From positions 1-64,000 of the forward strand of contig CALUXI010000001.1 of the NCBI GenBank assembly GCA_944324705.1: a DNA stretch of 64,000 nucleotides, in the 5' to 3' direction. Within the stretch, counting starts at the first letter, position 1; every line of letters starts with the position of its first letter. The translations under genes were made by a program, and so were the position numbers. This DNA comes from an uncultured Acholeplasmatales bacterium. Lineage in GTDB: Bacteria; Bacillota_I; Bacilli_A; Acholeplasmatales; Anaeroplasmataceae. Shown here one piece after another: positions 45,285 to 55,154 of the stretch. The notes under the pieces are model-generated. The model saw nothing but the letters and a program-made list of their open reading frames with translations. It was not told the origin of the DNA and did no database searches.

Positions 45285-46565
45285 TGCAAATATAGAATCT
45301 GAACTATTACCATTTAAATAAATATAATCAAAACTAGCATAATGATCACTAGTATAATAAACACTTAAAGTATCTAATGAATAAACTAGCCTTAAAGCAT
45401 TTCTACTACCACCAGCATATAATATATCACATTCATAATAGCTATCATCCTTTGGTAATAACCCCTCCCTATTTTGGAAGACATCACCACCAACACTTAA
45501 CTTATTTTCAGTAGTATAATCGCTTTTATCAAATTCACTTTTAGTTACATAATTACTAGGCAAATCTTTGAAAGCTACTAAATACAAAGCTACCTCTAAA
45601 TTAGTATTATAAATCTCATCATAATCAACTGTTACATTTAAATAAGGATCATATGCTATATCATCATCCAAATAAAAACTATATGTACTTCCTACAACAA
45701 TACATTTAAAATCATAATTAGCTTTATTACCAAGATATGTAATTTCAGCCTCAATCACAACCTCACTAGAATAAAGATTAGGGCTTACTAAAGCCATATT
45801 CCCATCTATTTTGACTATACTTTCATCATTAGAATACCAATTAATTAAAACTTTATTACCTAGATATTCAAATTCCTTTATTAAATTAAAATCATTTTCT
45901 ATATAAGTATTAAAATTAAGGGCAGCAACAATTCCTTCTATATCTACAATATCATAACTACTACTTGGAATATTTATTGTAAACTGTTTTTTATAGGTGT
46001 TCCCTAGATAAATAAAACTACAAGTTAAAATAACACTTTCGTCAATATTACCACGTTTAATTATTGCAGTATCATCTTCAATTTGACACACATCAGGTTT
46101 GCTACTTTGCCAACTCAATTTAACAGTTTCGTTATCAATATTTACCTCAGTTTGTAAATTAAAATCAAAATAATATGTATCCTGACTTAACTCAATTAAA
46201 TCTAAAATATCATTTGCATCTATTATTTTAGGTGTAACAAGAACTTCAAATTCTTTTTCCCTTTTTTCACCCTCATAATTTAGATAAGTAACTAATTTAA
46301 CTTTTGTATTGACTTCAGGATTAATAACTTCTACCTCATAATCATTAATTTTTAAAATACTTTCATTTTTACTTATCCAAGTTAAAGGTGTTTCATAATC
46401 ATTATAACTTACTTTATCAGGTAAAACAAAATCATCACTTACTTCTAAAGGAATACTAACTTCTTTTATTAAAAGACTAGCTATTTCATCATAATTTACT
46501 TTTTCTTTGCAACCTACAACAATCATACCTAACATAATTAATATTAAAGATATTGTTTTTTTCAT
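45282..46565 (-). CDS. Lipoprotein with three bacterial Ig-like (aBig-type) domains
   Basis: A 427-aa exported protein: signal MKKTISLILIMLGMIVVGC (Cys19 lipobox). Three beta-sandwich repeats follow, each with a TWxSKN/SWQSSKP/NWYSNDE-type strand and a closing LVTYLNYEG / CSFIYLGNTYKK / EITYLGNKANY strand, as in atrophied bacterial Ig domains. The C-terminal 110 residues (YSFYLDDDIAYDPYLNVTVDYDEIYNTN ... ASFDYIYLNGN) are not recognised. AGGTGATT precedes the start. It is probably a surface-displayed scaffold or adhesin. Confidence 0.65.
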   Translation of the reverse strand: MKKTISLILIMLGMIVVGCKEKVNYDEIASLLIKEVSIPLEVSDDFVLPDKVSYNDYETPLTWISKNESILKINDYEVEVINPEVNTKVKLVTYLNYEGEKREKEFEVLVTPKIIDANDILDLIELSQDTYYFDFNLQTEVNIDNETVKLSWQSSKPDVCQIEDDTAIIKRGNIDESVILTCSFIYLGNTYKKQFTINIPSSSYDIVDIEGIVAALNFNTYIENDFNLIKEFEYLGNKVLINWYSNDESIVKIDGNMALVSPNLYSSEVVIEAEITYLGNKANYDFKCIVVGSTYSFYLDDDIAYDPYLNVTVDYDEIYNTNLEVALYLVAFKDLPSNYVTKSEFDKSDYTTENKLSVGGDVFQNREGLLPKDDSYYECDILYAGGSRNALRLVYSLDTLSVYYTSDHYASFDYIYLNGNSSDSIFA

Positions 46566-46606
46566 TCTATTTAATCACCTGATTAATTATATATGATTAA
46601 AAAGTT

Positions 46607-47719
46607 TTATTCTAGAGAAAAATATTTTTTTATAAAAACTTCTTTATCTTTAGTATAACAAAACTTAATTACTGCATTTAATTCTTTAATCTTTTCTTTT
46701 TGTTCACTTGAGTTATAAATAAAACTTAATGAAGTTTCAATACTACTTTTTTGTATAAAAATATAACATGTACTAGCTAAACCATCTCGACCAGCCCTAC
46801 CTGCTTGTTGAATTAAATCCGACATATTAATAGGTAAATCATATAAAACTATATTCCTAATATTTGTTATGTCTATTCCCATCCCAAAACTGTTAGTCGC
46901 AAATATTACTCCCTTATCACTATTTTTAAAGCCTAAATAATTCTTCTTTTTAATTTCACTAGATAATGCTCCATGATAATAATAACAATCATAATACTTT
47001 TTATAAATATTATATAATTCAAAAGCTTTTTTTCTAGTTAAAGTATAAACTATTGTTTTTTTCTTTTGTTTTAAAATTAAATCAAGAGTATGTTTTTTAT
47101 ATCTTTTATATACCTTAAAACTTAAATTATTCTTAATTGGTAAATAGCTTGTAATAAAAGGATTATTTAGTCCTGCTTTATTAACTATTAACTTCACTTC
47201 TTGTTTATTTAAAGTTGCTGTAAAACAAGCTATAATTGGTCTTTTAATAAGCTTATTTACAAAATTAGTTATATGATATAAACTTTTTCTAAAATCAGCT
47301 CCCCACTTAATCGTATGAGCTTCATCAACGACTAATAAACTAACTTCTTTTACATATCTTAAAAATTCTTCATTTTCTAATCTTTCAGCTGAAACATAAA
47401 CAAATTTATATTTACTTAAATTATTTAAAATATATCTTCTTTCATAAACATCTTGTTCACTATTAATAAAACAAGCCTTAATTTTATTTTTCTTCAAATT
47501 TTCTACCTGATCCCGCATTAAAGAAACAAGTGGTGAAACAACCAAAACTAAACCCTCTAAAATTAGACCCGGAACTTGATAAATTATTGATTTTCCACCT
47601 CCAGTTGGCAAAATAGTTAATGTATCTCTGCCTTTTAATATTTCTTCAATAATCTTTTTCTGTGGTTCTCTAAAACTAGAGTAACCAAAATACTTTTCTA
47701 ATACTACTTCTAATTCCAT
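46607..47719 (-). CDS. RecQ-family ATP-dependent DNA helicase, short form
   Basis: A 370-aa 3'-5' DNA helicase. Motif 0 is YFGYSSFREPQKKIIEEIL, motif I LPTGGGKSIIYQVPG, motif II VVDEAHTIKWGADFRKSLYHI, motif III CFTATLN and motif VI QQAGRAGRDGL. It ends just after the helicase lobes: only YTKDKEVFIKKYFSLE remains of the zinc-binding region, without its cysteine set, and the winged-helix and HRDC domains are missing. It therefore resembles truncated RecQ paralogues rather than full RecQ. It stands divergently from the U32 gene. Confidence 0.85.
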   Translation of the reverse strand: MELEVVLEKYFGYSSFREPQKKIIEEILKGRDTLTILPTGGGKSIIYQVPGLILEGLVLVVSPLVSLMRDQVENLKKNKIKACFINSEQDVYERRYILNNLSKYKFVYVSAERLENEEFLRYVKEVSLLVVDEAHTIKWGADFRKSLYHITNFVNKLIKRPIIACFTATLNKQEVKLIVNKAGLNNPFITSYLPIKNNLSFKVYKRYKKHTLDLILKQKKKTIVYTLTRKKAFELYNIYKKYYDCYYYHGALSSEIKKKNYLGFKNSDKGVIFATNSFGMGIDITNIRNIVLYDLPINMSDLIQQAGRAGRDGLASTCYIFIQKSSIETSLSFIYNSSEQKEKIKELNAVIKFCYTKDKEVFIKKYFSLE

Positions 47720-47794
47720 TTTAATACCTCATTTATTAATACCTTTTTAATGGTATTTTTTTTAAATTTATGATAAAATTCTCGCGGTGATAAA

Positions 47795-49996
47795 ATGAAA
47801 TGTGAATTACTAGCTCCAGCCGGAAGCTATGATATAGCGGTTGCGGCCCTAAATAGTGGTGCTGATGCTGTTTATTTAGCTACTGAACAATTTGGAGCCC
47901 GAGCCTATGCTAAAAATTTAACTTTAGATGAACTTGAAAAAATAGTCAATTATGCTAATGTTTTAAATAAAAAAATCTATGTAACATGTAATATTTTAAT
48001 TAAAGATGATGAACTAGATGCAGTTTTTAAATACTTAAATAAAATATATGAATTAGGTGTTCATGGTGTTATTACAACTGATTTTGCGGTTATAAACTAT
48101 GTCATAAATAACTTAGAAGATATGGAATGTCACATCTCTACCCAAGTTGGAGTTAAAGATTTAACAGATATTAGATTTTTTGAAGAATTAGGAGCTAAAC
48201 GAACTGTTTTAGCTAGAGAAACCAATCTACAAGAAATTAAAAACATTAAAGAAAATTCAAAAATGCCAATTGAAGTTTTTATTCATGGAGCATTATGTGT
48301 CTCATATTCTGGCAACTGTTTCTTCTCTTCCCTATTAACTTTACGAAGTGGTAATCGTGGTCGTTGTGCCCAAAATTGTAGACGAGAATATACTATTTTA
48401 AAAGATAATATAACTTGTGCGCCTAAAGGTTATTATTTATCTATGAAAGATCTTAATTCTTTTAAAAACATTAATGAACTTGTTAATCTAAAAGTTGATT
48501 CTTTTAAGATTGAAGGTAGGATGAAAGATATAGATTATGTTAAAACCCTAGTCCATACCTATCGTGAAAAAATAGATAATCCTAATTACGAAACTGATGT
48601 TTTAAATAAAATTTTCCATCGTAATTATACCCCTGGTTTTTTAATGAATGAAGATAATGGCAAAATAGTAAGTTCTCTAAGAGCTGGTAATGTTGGAGAA
48701 TATATCGGTGAAATTACTTATTTTAAACCTAATTTATATAAATTAAAGTTAAAAAACAAACTAGAGGTCAATAATCGAATTAGAATCATAGCTGATAAAG
48801 ATTATTACTTTGATGTTACTGAACTATTCAATTTAAATAATAAAAAAGTTAATTCATTAGAAAAAGAAGGTTATTTAAAATTAGATTTAAATTTAAAACA
48901 AACATATCCTTTATATATAATTAAAAATAGGAATATTACTTATAAAGATACTTCTAAAATACCTTTAATTATTTACTTTAACACTGATAAAAATGATATC
49001 TTAATAACTATTAACTATTTAGACAAATATTATAATTTAACCTTCAATAACTACTTAGAAATGGCTAAAACCTTAGGACTTAACAAACAAGATTTATTTA
49101 AACAACTTTCTAAATTAAATGAAACTCCTTTTTATTTAAGTGATTTAATAGTTGATGATAATATAATTAACTACTTCTTACCTATAAGCAAAATAAATGA
49201 ACTTAGAAGAAATATTATCAACTATATTTATAATACTTATAAAACAAATAGAACTATTAAAAATACTAAATTAGAATTAAAAGAAACTCCTAACAATAAA
49301 GAATTAATAGCCTATTGTCATACTAAAGAACAATATGAGGCTTGTCTTGAAGTAAATATTAAAGCTTATTACAAAGATAATTATTTATCTTATAATGAAA
49401 CTAAAGTATTGAATGATAATGATATTTTAATTTCTAATTATGGTAGTATTTATTTAAATAAAGGTAAAGACTTAACTTTAAACAAAGAATTTAATGTCTT
49501 AAACCATATTTCTTTAGCCTATTTCTTAAAATATGCTAAAAATGTTACCTTAAGTCAAGAATTAAGTTTTAATGAAATTAAAAATTTAATAACTAATTTT
49601 AAAAATAAATATAATTTCTATCCTAATGTTGATTTAATCATTTATGGACATATGACCCTAATGACAACAAAATATTGTCCTATAAAACATATAGGTAAAT
49701 GTCCTGAATGTAAAACTCATCAATTTAGCTTGAAAGATGACACTTCTACTTTCCCTTTAATTCATAATAATTGCATTACTTCTATCTTAAATGGTAAAAG
49801 TCTTAATTTAATAGATGAAATTGATAAATTATATCCTTATATTAATCGCTTTAGATTAGATTTTACTATTGAAAATAAGGAAGAAACTAAAATCATTTTA
49901 AATAAAGCTATTAAAAAATTTAATAATTTTAATACTCCTAATTGTTTTAACCCTAATACAGATACTAGAGGTTATTATAAAAGAGAAATAATATAA
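47795..49996 (+). CDS. U32 family peptidase (RlhA/TrhP-like)
   Basis: A 733-aa protein. CELLAPAGSYDIAVAALNSGADAVYLA starts the U32 barrel, and VFIHGALCVSYSGNCFFSSLLTLRSGNRGRCAQNCRREY is the U32 signature with the cysteines that hold an iron-sulfur cluster. Family members RlhA and TrhP hydroxylate 23S rRNA C2501 and tRNA U34 using prephenate. The long C-terminal half (with CPIKHIGKCPECK, about residue 625) resembles RlhA-type proteins with the extra DUF3656-like part, so RNA hydroxylation is the best guess. Confidence 0.8.
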   Translation: MKCELLAPAGSYDIAVAALNSGADAVYLATEQFGARAYAKNLTLDELEKIVNYANVLNKKIYVTCNILIKDDELDAVFKYLNKIYELGVHGVITTDFAVINYVINNLEDMECHISTQVGVKDLTDIRFFEELGAKRTVLARETNLQEIKNIKENSKMPIEVFIHGALCVSYSGNCFFSSLLTLRSGNRGRCAQNCRREYTILKDNITCAPKGYYLSMKDLNSFKNINELVNLKVDSFKIEGRMKDIDYVKTLVHTYREKIDNPNYETDVLNKIFHRNYTPGFLMNEDNGKIVSSLRAGNVGEYIGEITYFKPNLYKLKLKNKLEVNNRIRIIADKDYYFDVTELFNLNNKKVNSLEKEGYLKLDLNLKQTYPLYIIKNRNITYKDTSKIPLIIYFNTDKNDILITINYLDKYYNLTFNNYLEMAKTLGLNKQDLFKQLSKLNETPFYLSDLIVDDNIINYFLPISKINELRRNIINYIYNTYKTNRTIKNTKLELKETPNNKELIAYCHTKEQYEACLEVNIKAYYKDNYLSYNETKVLNDNDILISNYGSIYLNKGKDLTLNKEFNVLNHISLAYFLKYAKNVTLSQELSFNEIKNLITNFKNKYNFYPNVDLIIYGHMTLMTTKYCPIKHIGKCPECKTHQFSLKDDTSTFPLIHNNCITSILNGKSLNLIDEIDKLYPYINRFRLDFTIENKEETKIILNKAIKKFNNFNTPNCFNPNTDTRGYYKREII

Positions 49997-50017
49997 AAAA
50001 GCCCGGAGGCTTTTTTT
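49995..50017. terminator. Bidirectional terminator after the U32 gene
   Basis: AAAAAGCC CGGA GGCTTTTT hairpin with A and T runs on the two sides. Confidence 0.75.
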
Positions 50018-50018
50018 A

Positions 50019-50510
50019 TTATATATATAAAGATGCAAATTCTAATACTTTTTTACCAGTTTGTTTAATAATATATTTATTATCATTAATAATTGTAATT
50101 TTATATTTTAAACATAAATTTCTAACTACTTTATTAATTAAAGAAACACCTTTACTATCTTCTGGTAATAATTCGACAAAAGTATTAATTTTGTTATTTT
50201 TTAAATAAACAAATAAATCATTTAACATATCCTTAATATTTTTAATAAATAACAATAAATTACTAGGTTCTATTTGACTTTCATATTCACCTAAAGATAA
50301 ATATATTTCATTATAATTGTTAACTTTAGTCATGTTTTTAATTAAATTAATTTGTTTATCTAAACTATAATTTAATTTAGCATAATTAGTAACTTCATTA
50401 TTAAGTTTTAATTTATTAAGAACATAATTATAAGTGTTAACAAATTTACCATCATTAAACATTAAATCCATAAATCTATAACCACCAAATAAAGCTATAC
50501 TTTTTTTCAT
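50019..50510 (-). CDS. SGNH-hydrolase-like protein lacking clear catalytic residues
   Basis: A 163-aa soluble protein. SIALFGGYRFMDLMF at the N-terminus takes the place of the SGNH block I (FGDS type), and VTNYAKLNYSLDKQINLI ... YNEIYLSLGEYES resembles blocks II-III (LGxNE type), but the catalytic Ser and Asn are not evident. I start at 50510, where GGAGG lies upstream. It is probably a degenerate family member; low certainty. Confidence 0.4.
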   Translation of the reverse strand: MKKSIALFGGYRFMDLMFNDGKFVNTYNYVLNKLKLNNEVTNYAKLNYSLDKQINLIKNMTKVNNYNEIYLSLGEYESQIEPSNLLLFIKNIKDMLNDLFVYLKNNKINTFVELLPEDSKGVSLINKVVRNLCLKYKITIINDNKYIIKQTGKKVLEFASLYI

Positions 50511-50605
50511 TTCTAAAGCCTCCATTATTCAATAATATTTTATCTAGTTTTCAATACTAGTTTATATCAAGTTATTATAATTGTCAATAGTTTTATTAAA
50601 TAAAT

Positions 50606-50634
50606 TTGTGTTTTTGATTATTTAATGTTATAAT
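50606..50634 (+). promoter_or_regulatory. Promoter of the DUF1836 gene
   Basis: TTGTGT, a 17-base spacer and TATAAT, 27 bases before the start. Confidence 0.55.
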
Positions 50635-50660
50635 ATAAAAAAATAAAGGAGCTTGTTAAG

Positions 50661-51296
50661 ATGTTTGATGTAAATGAAAGTTTAAAAAATTGGTTACATA
50701 AATTAGATAATTTTAAATTAATTGAGTATTCTAAATTACCTGATATTGAATTATATATGGATCAAATCATAACTATAATTGATCGTCAATTATCTTTATT
50801 TTCTTATTCATCTTTAGACAAGATGATTACCTCATCTATGGTTAATAACTATGTTAAAGGTAATGTTATTCCTTCTCCTTTAGCTAAAAAATATAATCGT
50901 GAACATTTAGCTTTACTTGAAGAAGTTATAACTTTAAAACAAGTATTAAGTATAGCTGAAATTAAACAAATCATTGATACTAATTATAAAGATAGTAATA
51001 AATCTGATGTTTTTGATGAATTTGTTGTTAAATATAAGGAAGCTAATCAAAAAGCTTCAAATGTTTGTAAGGATAAATTAGCTAGTATTTCTAACAATGA
51101 TGTTAAAGGACTAAATCATTTAGCTTTAGAATTAAGTTTAATTTCTAATGCCTATATAACGATTGCTAAAAGAATTTTATATTATACTAATCATTATGAA
51201 GCTATGTTAGAACAAGAACAAGAGGAAAAAGAAAAAAAGAATAAAATCCATAAGAAAAAAGATATTGATTCTAATTATAATGAGGCTGATGAATAA
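50661..51296 (+). CDS. DUF1836 domain-containing protein
   Basis: A 211-aa protein. SKLPDIELYMDQIITIIDRQL, then ITSSMVNNYVKGNVIPSPLAKKYNREHLALL, is the DUF1836 pattern, which looks like a MerR-type helix-turn-helix for DNA binding. The C-terminal part is helical and ends in a Glu/Lys-rich tail. Common in Bacillota; probably a transcription regulator. AAAGGAG precedes the ATG, and a terminator follows. Confidence 0.75.
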   Translation: MFDVNESLKNWLHKLDNFKLIEYSKLPDIELYMDQIITIIDRQLSLFSYSSLDKMITSSMVNNYVKGNVIPSPLAKKYNREHLALLEEVITLKQVLSIAEIKQIIDTNYKDSNKSDVFDEFVVKYKEANQKASNVCKDKLASISNNDVKGLNHLALELSLISNAYITIAKRILYYTNHYEAMLEQEQEEKEKKNKIHKKKDIDSNYNEADE

Positions 51297-51317
51297 GGGA
51301 TTATTCCCTTTTTTTGT
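51296..51317 (+). terminator. Terminator of the DUF1836 gene
   Basis: AAGGGA TTAT TCCCTT hairpin followed by a T run; it overlaps the stop codon. Confidence 0.8.
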
Positions 51318-51370
51318 TGTAGAAAGTAATTTAACACCCATCAAGTTATTTCTTTTTAAGTCCGTAAATT

Positions 51371-51397
51371 AAAAAAACATGTTAAGTAACACGTTTT
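51371..51397 (-). terminator. Terminator of the GGDEF/EAL-like gene
   Basis: ACATGTTA and TAACACGT form a stem with one wobble, followed on the minus strand by a T7 run. Confidence 0.7.
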
Positions 51398-51417
51398 TTC
51401 TAGTATTTTTAAATAGC

Positions 51418-54400
51418 TTAATCTTCTTTTAATTCTTCTACTAATTCATTAATATTAAAAGCTTTAGAATAAACCTTACCATAAATATAAGAAATATTAG
51501 CTTCTTTTATATCAATCAATTCATTTTTATTATCAACATTACCTAAATATATATTAGCATTTAAACTATTAATTACTTCATTTATTTCTTTTAAATAATT
51601 AATATTTAATTTATTTAAATCTAAATAAATATTATTAAGTTTATGATTTAATATATCAAATAAATCTCTAGTTATAATCTTTATATTATTTTTAATTAAT
51701 AAATCTAAATTAGGACTATAACTAGGAACAATTAAAGTCAAAACATTTGCTGGTAGTTTAAAAAAGTTTAATTGAGTTAAAACAAAATCACTAAAGTTTT
51801 CATCAATAGCCCGCGAGTCAAATTCAACAAAAACTTCAATATAGGCTCCTACCTCATCATATAATCTTTTTAAATCTTGACATAAAGCTCTTAACTTATA
51901 TTTTTGGTATAAATTAAGTTTATTATGTTTATATAATAATTCTAATATTTCATCTTCATAAATATTTAAATTAGGTAATGTTAGTTTTATAACATAACCA
52001 AAGATACAACTATTTAAAATATCAATTAATTCAACATAAGCTATTTTTATTTGATTATTTAAGATTTGTTCTTGCAGTAACATTAATTTTTCTTTTTCTT
52101 TAAATCTATTTTTATAATTCTTATAAGAATAATAACAAATTTGATTACTATCAAGGCTATCTAAATAAGCATTATAAGCAAAATTAATCATTTCCATATT
52201 ATCTTTATTATCCTCTTTAATATGATTATAAATACCTACCGAAAAAAGAGGATGAACACTATATTTTAAATCAATAAATGCTCCATTTAAATATTTAACA
52301 AATTTATTTAAAAGAGTCTCTATTTTTCTTTTATCTTTAATATCAAAAATCATAAGGACAAAATATTCATCATGAATTTGATAATAATTTACATTGTAAT
52401 AATCTTTAAAAAATATTTTTGTATTATTATATAAACTTTTAATAAAAGAATTATAAAATAACATGCCATACAAATCTAAATATTTATTTAAATCATTAGT
52501 TCCAAAAACAGCTAAACTATAACGTTTTTCTTTATTATGATTCATATCATAAATGAGTTTATTTAAATTATTAAAGCCACTAGTTTCATTAATAAAACTT
52601 TTATTAGTTATTTCTTCTTTTTCTTTAATGAAATTAGTATCATCACTTATAATACTAAAAACAATAATATCTTCATCTATTTTATAAATATAAAAGATTT
52701 CTGTTAAATATTTTTTTATATTATCTTTATTATAATAATAACTGATTTTTATATTATTCTTAAAACTACTTTTAACTTCATTTAATATTTCTTTATAACT
52801 ATTAAAGTAATTAGAATCAATATAACTCATAAAAGTAGTAAGAGAAACTTCTGAATCTAAATTAAGTAATCTAGTAGCATTACCATCTAAATAGACTAAA
52901 TCATTAATTATTTTTTTCGTACTAAAATAAAAATTTTGCCACACATAATGTTCTAAAGCTAATTCTTCTTTTTTATTTTTATAATCAATTTCTAAACTTA
53001 TTCTTAAACTTATTAATTTAACAATATTTAATAATAATTCATAATTATTATCAATAGCTAAAAAATCACTATCAGCTATAAATTCAATACTACCAAATTT
53101 AGTTAAATTATTTTCTAAAGGAAAGCTGGCAACAAATTTGTTATTATATAAATCATTAGTAAAAATATCTCTTTCATTTTTCAATAATTCTTCATCTAAA
53201 AATAAACTTTCACCTTTTAAATAAGCATATTTAATAAATGATTCTGGTAATTCTAAATATGTTCTATCATATAATTTTTGATTTTTATAAGTATGTAAGA
53301 AATAACTACTATTAACCTTATAAACTAGATTAAATTTAATAATATTAAATCTATCTAAAACAATCCCTATTTCTCTTAACACATCTCTTAATCTTTGATT
53401 TTTAGAAATAATATTAATTAAATTATTTATGATTGTATTATTTTCACTTATTAAATATTCTTTAACTATTTCTTTCTTTTCTTTTGGTTTAATAGCTACT
53501 ATAGTAGGTCTATCATCTTCTTTTTCTTCTATTACTTCTGGAATAATATAAATTTCTTTTTTCTTTTTTCTTTCTTTATTTAAATATTCATTTATTTCTT
53601 TTATTTTATCTTCATAATAAGTTATACTTATTTTATGATTAGTACTTTGATATAATTTTAATGCTGTTTTAGCATAATCTAGGGCTGCATTTTCATTTTC
53701 TTTAATACACAAATTAGTATAATCAGCTTCAAAAATGGCAGCTTGCCGATATTCTTTTTTTATTATTAAAATATTTAAAATTATAGTACTAACTTTTAAT
53801 TTATAGATATCATCTATATTTTTATTTGCTAAATATTTTTTACCAAGTTCATAGGCTAAGTCATAATTATTTAAATAATTATTAATTTCTATAACAAAAT
53901 AATTAATAGCTTGTTCATTATAGTCATCATAACTATTTAATAAACTTATTTCATCATAAGTTTCAAAAAATAAATCTGTGTTTTTTAAATTAAAACTTAA
54001 TTCTAATAATTCAAATAAAGCGTTGTATCTTTTTTCAGTATTTAAATCATTAGCTAAATAATTTTTGATTTGGATGATTGCTTCACTATAATTTTTTAAA
54101 GCCAAATAATATTTATATTTATCATAATAAATGGAGTAATTGTCCCTAATTTTTATTCTATCAGCTTTAATTAGCATATATTTTTCATATTCATCTAGCC
54201 TATTAGCTTTAAGGGTTAAATACATTATTGTGTCGCAAATTAAAACTACTTCTTCATCTGTCATCGTATTAAAGTTAGAAACATATTGATAGATTTCTCT
54301 TAAGGAATTATTTAATTTAATTTCAGATAATAATTTGTATTTATGACAAATGGCTTCTAGATATGTAAAAGTTAATTTATCCGTATGATTTAAAAATTTA

Positions 54401-54459
54401 TCTATTTGCTTAATATTTTCTTTACTATAATCTAATTTTAAAATATCATTGATTGTCAT
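51418..54459 (-). CDS. TPR-GAF protein with degenerate GGDEF and EAL domains
   Basis: A 1013-aa soluble multidomain protein. Residues 1-290 are helical TPR-like repeats, 290-330 a charged linker (KERKKKKEIYIIPEV), 340-490 a GAF-like domain and 495-615 PAS-like. At 620-770 there is a GGDEF fold in which the active site reads QIHDEYFVLMI (about residue 695) instead of GGDEF. From 785 to the end is an EAL-like barrel: AYVELIDILN at the EAL position, FVEFDSRAID, and YIYGKVYSKAFNINELV at the QGYxFSKP position. The metal and general-base residues are missing, so it should neither make nor cut c-di-GMP; it may bind a nucleotide or act as a scaffold. It overlaps the ITPase gene by 14 bases. Confidence 0.7.
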   Translation of the reverse strand: MTINDILKLDYSKENIKQIDKFLNHTDKLTFTYLEAICHKYKLLSEIKLNNSLREIYQYVSNFNTMTDEEVVLICDTIMYLTLKANRLDEYEKYMLIKADRIKIRDNYSIYYDKYKYYLALKNYSEAIIQIKNYLANDLNTEKRYNALFELLELSFNLKNTDLFFETYDEISLLNSYDDYNEQAINYFVIEINNYLNNYDLAYELGKKYLANKNIDDIYKLKVSTIILNILIIKKEYRQAAIFEADYTNLCIKENENAALDYAKTALKLYQSTNHKISITYYEDKIKEINEYLNKERKKKKEIYIIPEVIEEKEDDRPTIVAIKPKEKKEIVKEYLISENNTIINNLINIISKNQRLRDVLREIGIVLDRFNIIKFNLVYKVNSSYFLHTYKNQKLYDRTYLELPESFIKYAYLKGESLFLDEELLKNERDIFTNDLYNNKFVASFPLENNLTKFGSIEFIADSDFLAIDNNYELLLNIVKLISLRISLEIDYKNKKEELALEHYVWQNFYFSTKKIINDLVYLDGNATRLLNLDSEVSLTTFMSYIDSNYFNSYKEILNEVKSSFKNNIKISYYYNKDNIKKYLTEIFYIYKIDEDIIVFSIISDDTNFIKEKEEITNKSFINETSGFNNLNKLIYDMNHNKEKRYSLAVFGTNDLNKYLDLYGMLFYNSFIKSLYNNTKIFFKDYYNVNYYQIHDEYFVLMIFDIKDKRKIETLLNKFVKYLNGAFIDLKYSVHPLFSVGIYNHIKEDNKDNMEMINFAYNAYLDSLDSNQICYYSYKNYKNRFKEKEKLMLLQEQILNNQIKIAYVELIDILNSCIFGYVIKLTLPNLNIYEDEILELLYKHNKLNLYQKYKLRALCQDLKRLYDEVGAYIEVFVEFDSRAIDENFSDFVLTQLNFFKLPANVLTLIVPSYSPNLDLLIKNNIKIITRDLFDILNHKLNNIYLDLNKLNINYLKEINEVINSLNANIYLGNVDNKNELIDIKEANISYIYGKVYSKAFNINELVEELKED

Positions 54460-55042
54460 ATTTTTTATTCAACTTTCTAAATATTCTTCTTAAACCTCTT
54501 AAAGCTTTAGCACGATGAGATATTTTATTTTTTTCTACTAAAGTAATTTCTGCCATCGTACGCTTATATTTTTTTAAATAAAAATACGGATCATAACCAA
54601 AACCATTACTTCCTTTAGGTTCTAAAACTATTTTACCATAACATCTTTTCTCTTTATAATAAGCTACGCCATTTGGTAGACATATACATATAGCACAAGC
54701 ATAGTAAGCTTTCTTATTTTTAATATTTTTTATCTTTTCTACTAGTTTTAAATTATTAGCATTATCATCATGATTTTTAGCATAACGTGCACTATGGACA
54801 CCTGGTTCTAAGTTAAGGCCAAGACAACATAAACCCGAATCATCAGCTAAAGCAATTACATTATATTTACTAGCAATATAATAAGCTTTTTTGTAGGCAT
54901 TTTCTTTAAACGTAGTACCATCTTCAATTGCTTCATCATAAATATTTAAATCGGCTAAAGACTTAAAATTAATAGTCGGGTAAATCTCTTTAATTTCTTT
55001 AACTTTATTTGGATTATGACTAGCTATTACTATTTCTAACAT
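54446..55042 (-). CDS. rdgB: Non-canonical purine NTP pyrophosphatase (RdgB/HAM1)
   Basis: Hydrolyses dITP/ITP and XTP to keep them out of nucleic acids. The 198-aa protein has EIVIASHNPNKVKEI (substrate-binding SHNxxK), ALADDSGLCCLGLNLEPGVHSARYA (catalytic Asp) and GSNGFGYDPYF ... MAEITLVEKNKISHRAKAL. I start at 55042 with GGTGAT upstream. It is coupled to the large GGDEF/EAL-like gene. Confidence 0.95.
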   Translation of the reverse strand: MLEIVIASHNPNKVKEIKEIYPTINFKSLADLNIYDEAIEDGTTFKENAYKKAYYIASKYNVIALADDSGLCCLGLNLEPGVHSARYAKNHDDNANNLKLVEKIKNIKNKKAYYACAICICLPNGVAYYKEKRCYGKIVLEPKGSNGFGYDPYFYLKKYKRTMAEITLVEKNKISHRAKALRGLRRIFRKLNKKYDNQ

Positions 55043-55154
55043 TCTATCACCACTTTTATAATATTCTATCATATTTTTTAAATATATGTTATAATAAAAA
55101 AAGTTTATTCAAGAAGATGTAATTCTTACATTTCTATTGACGAGGAGTACAGTT

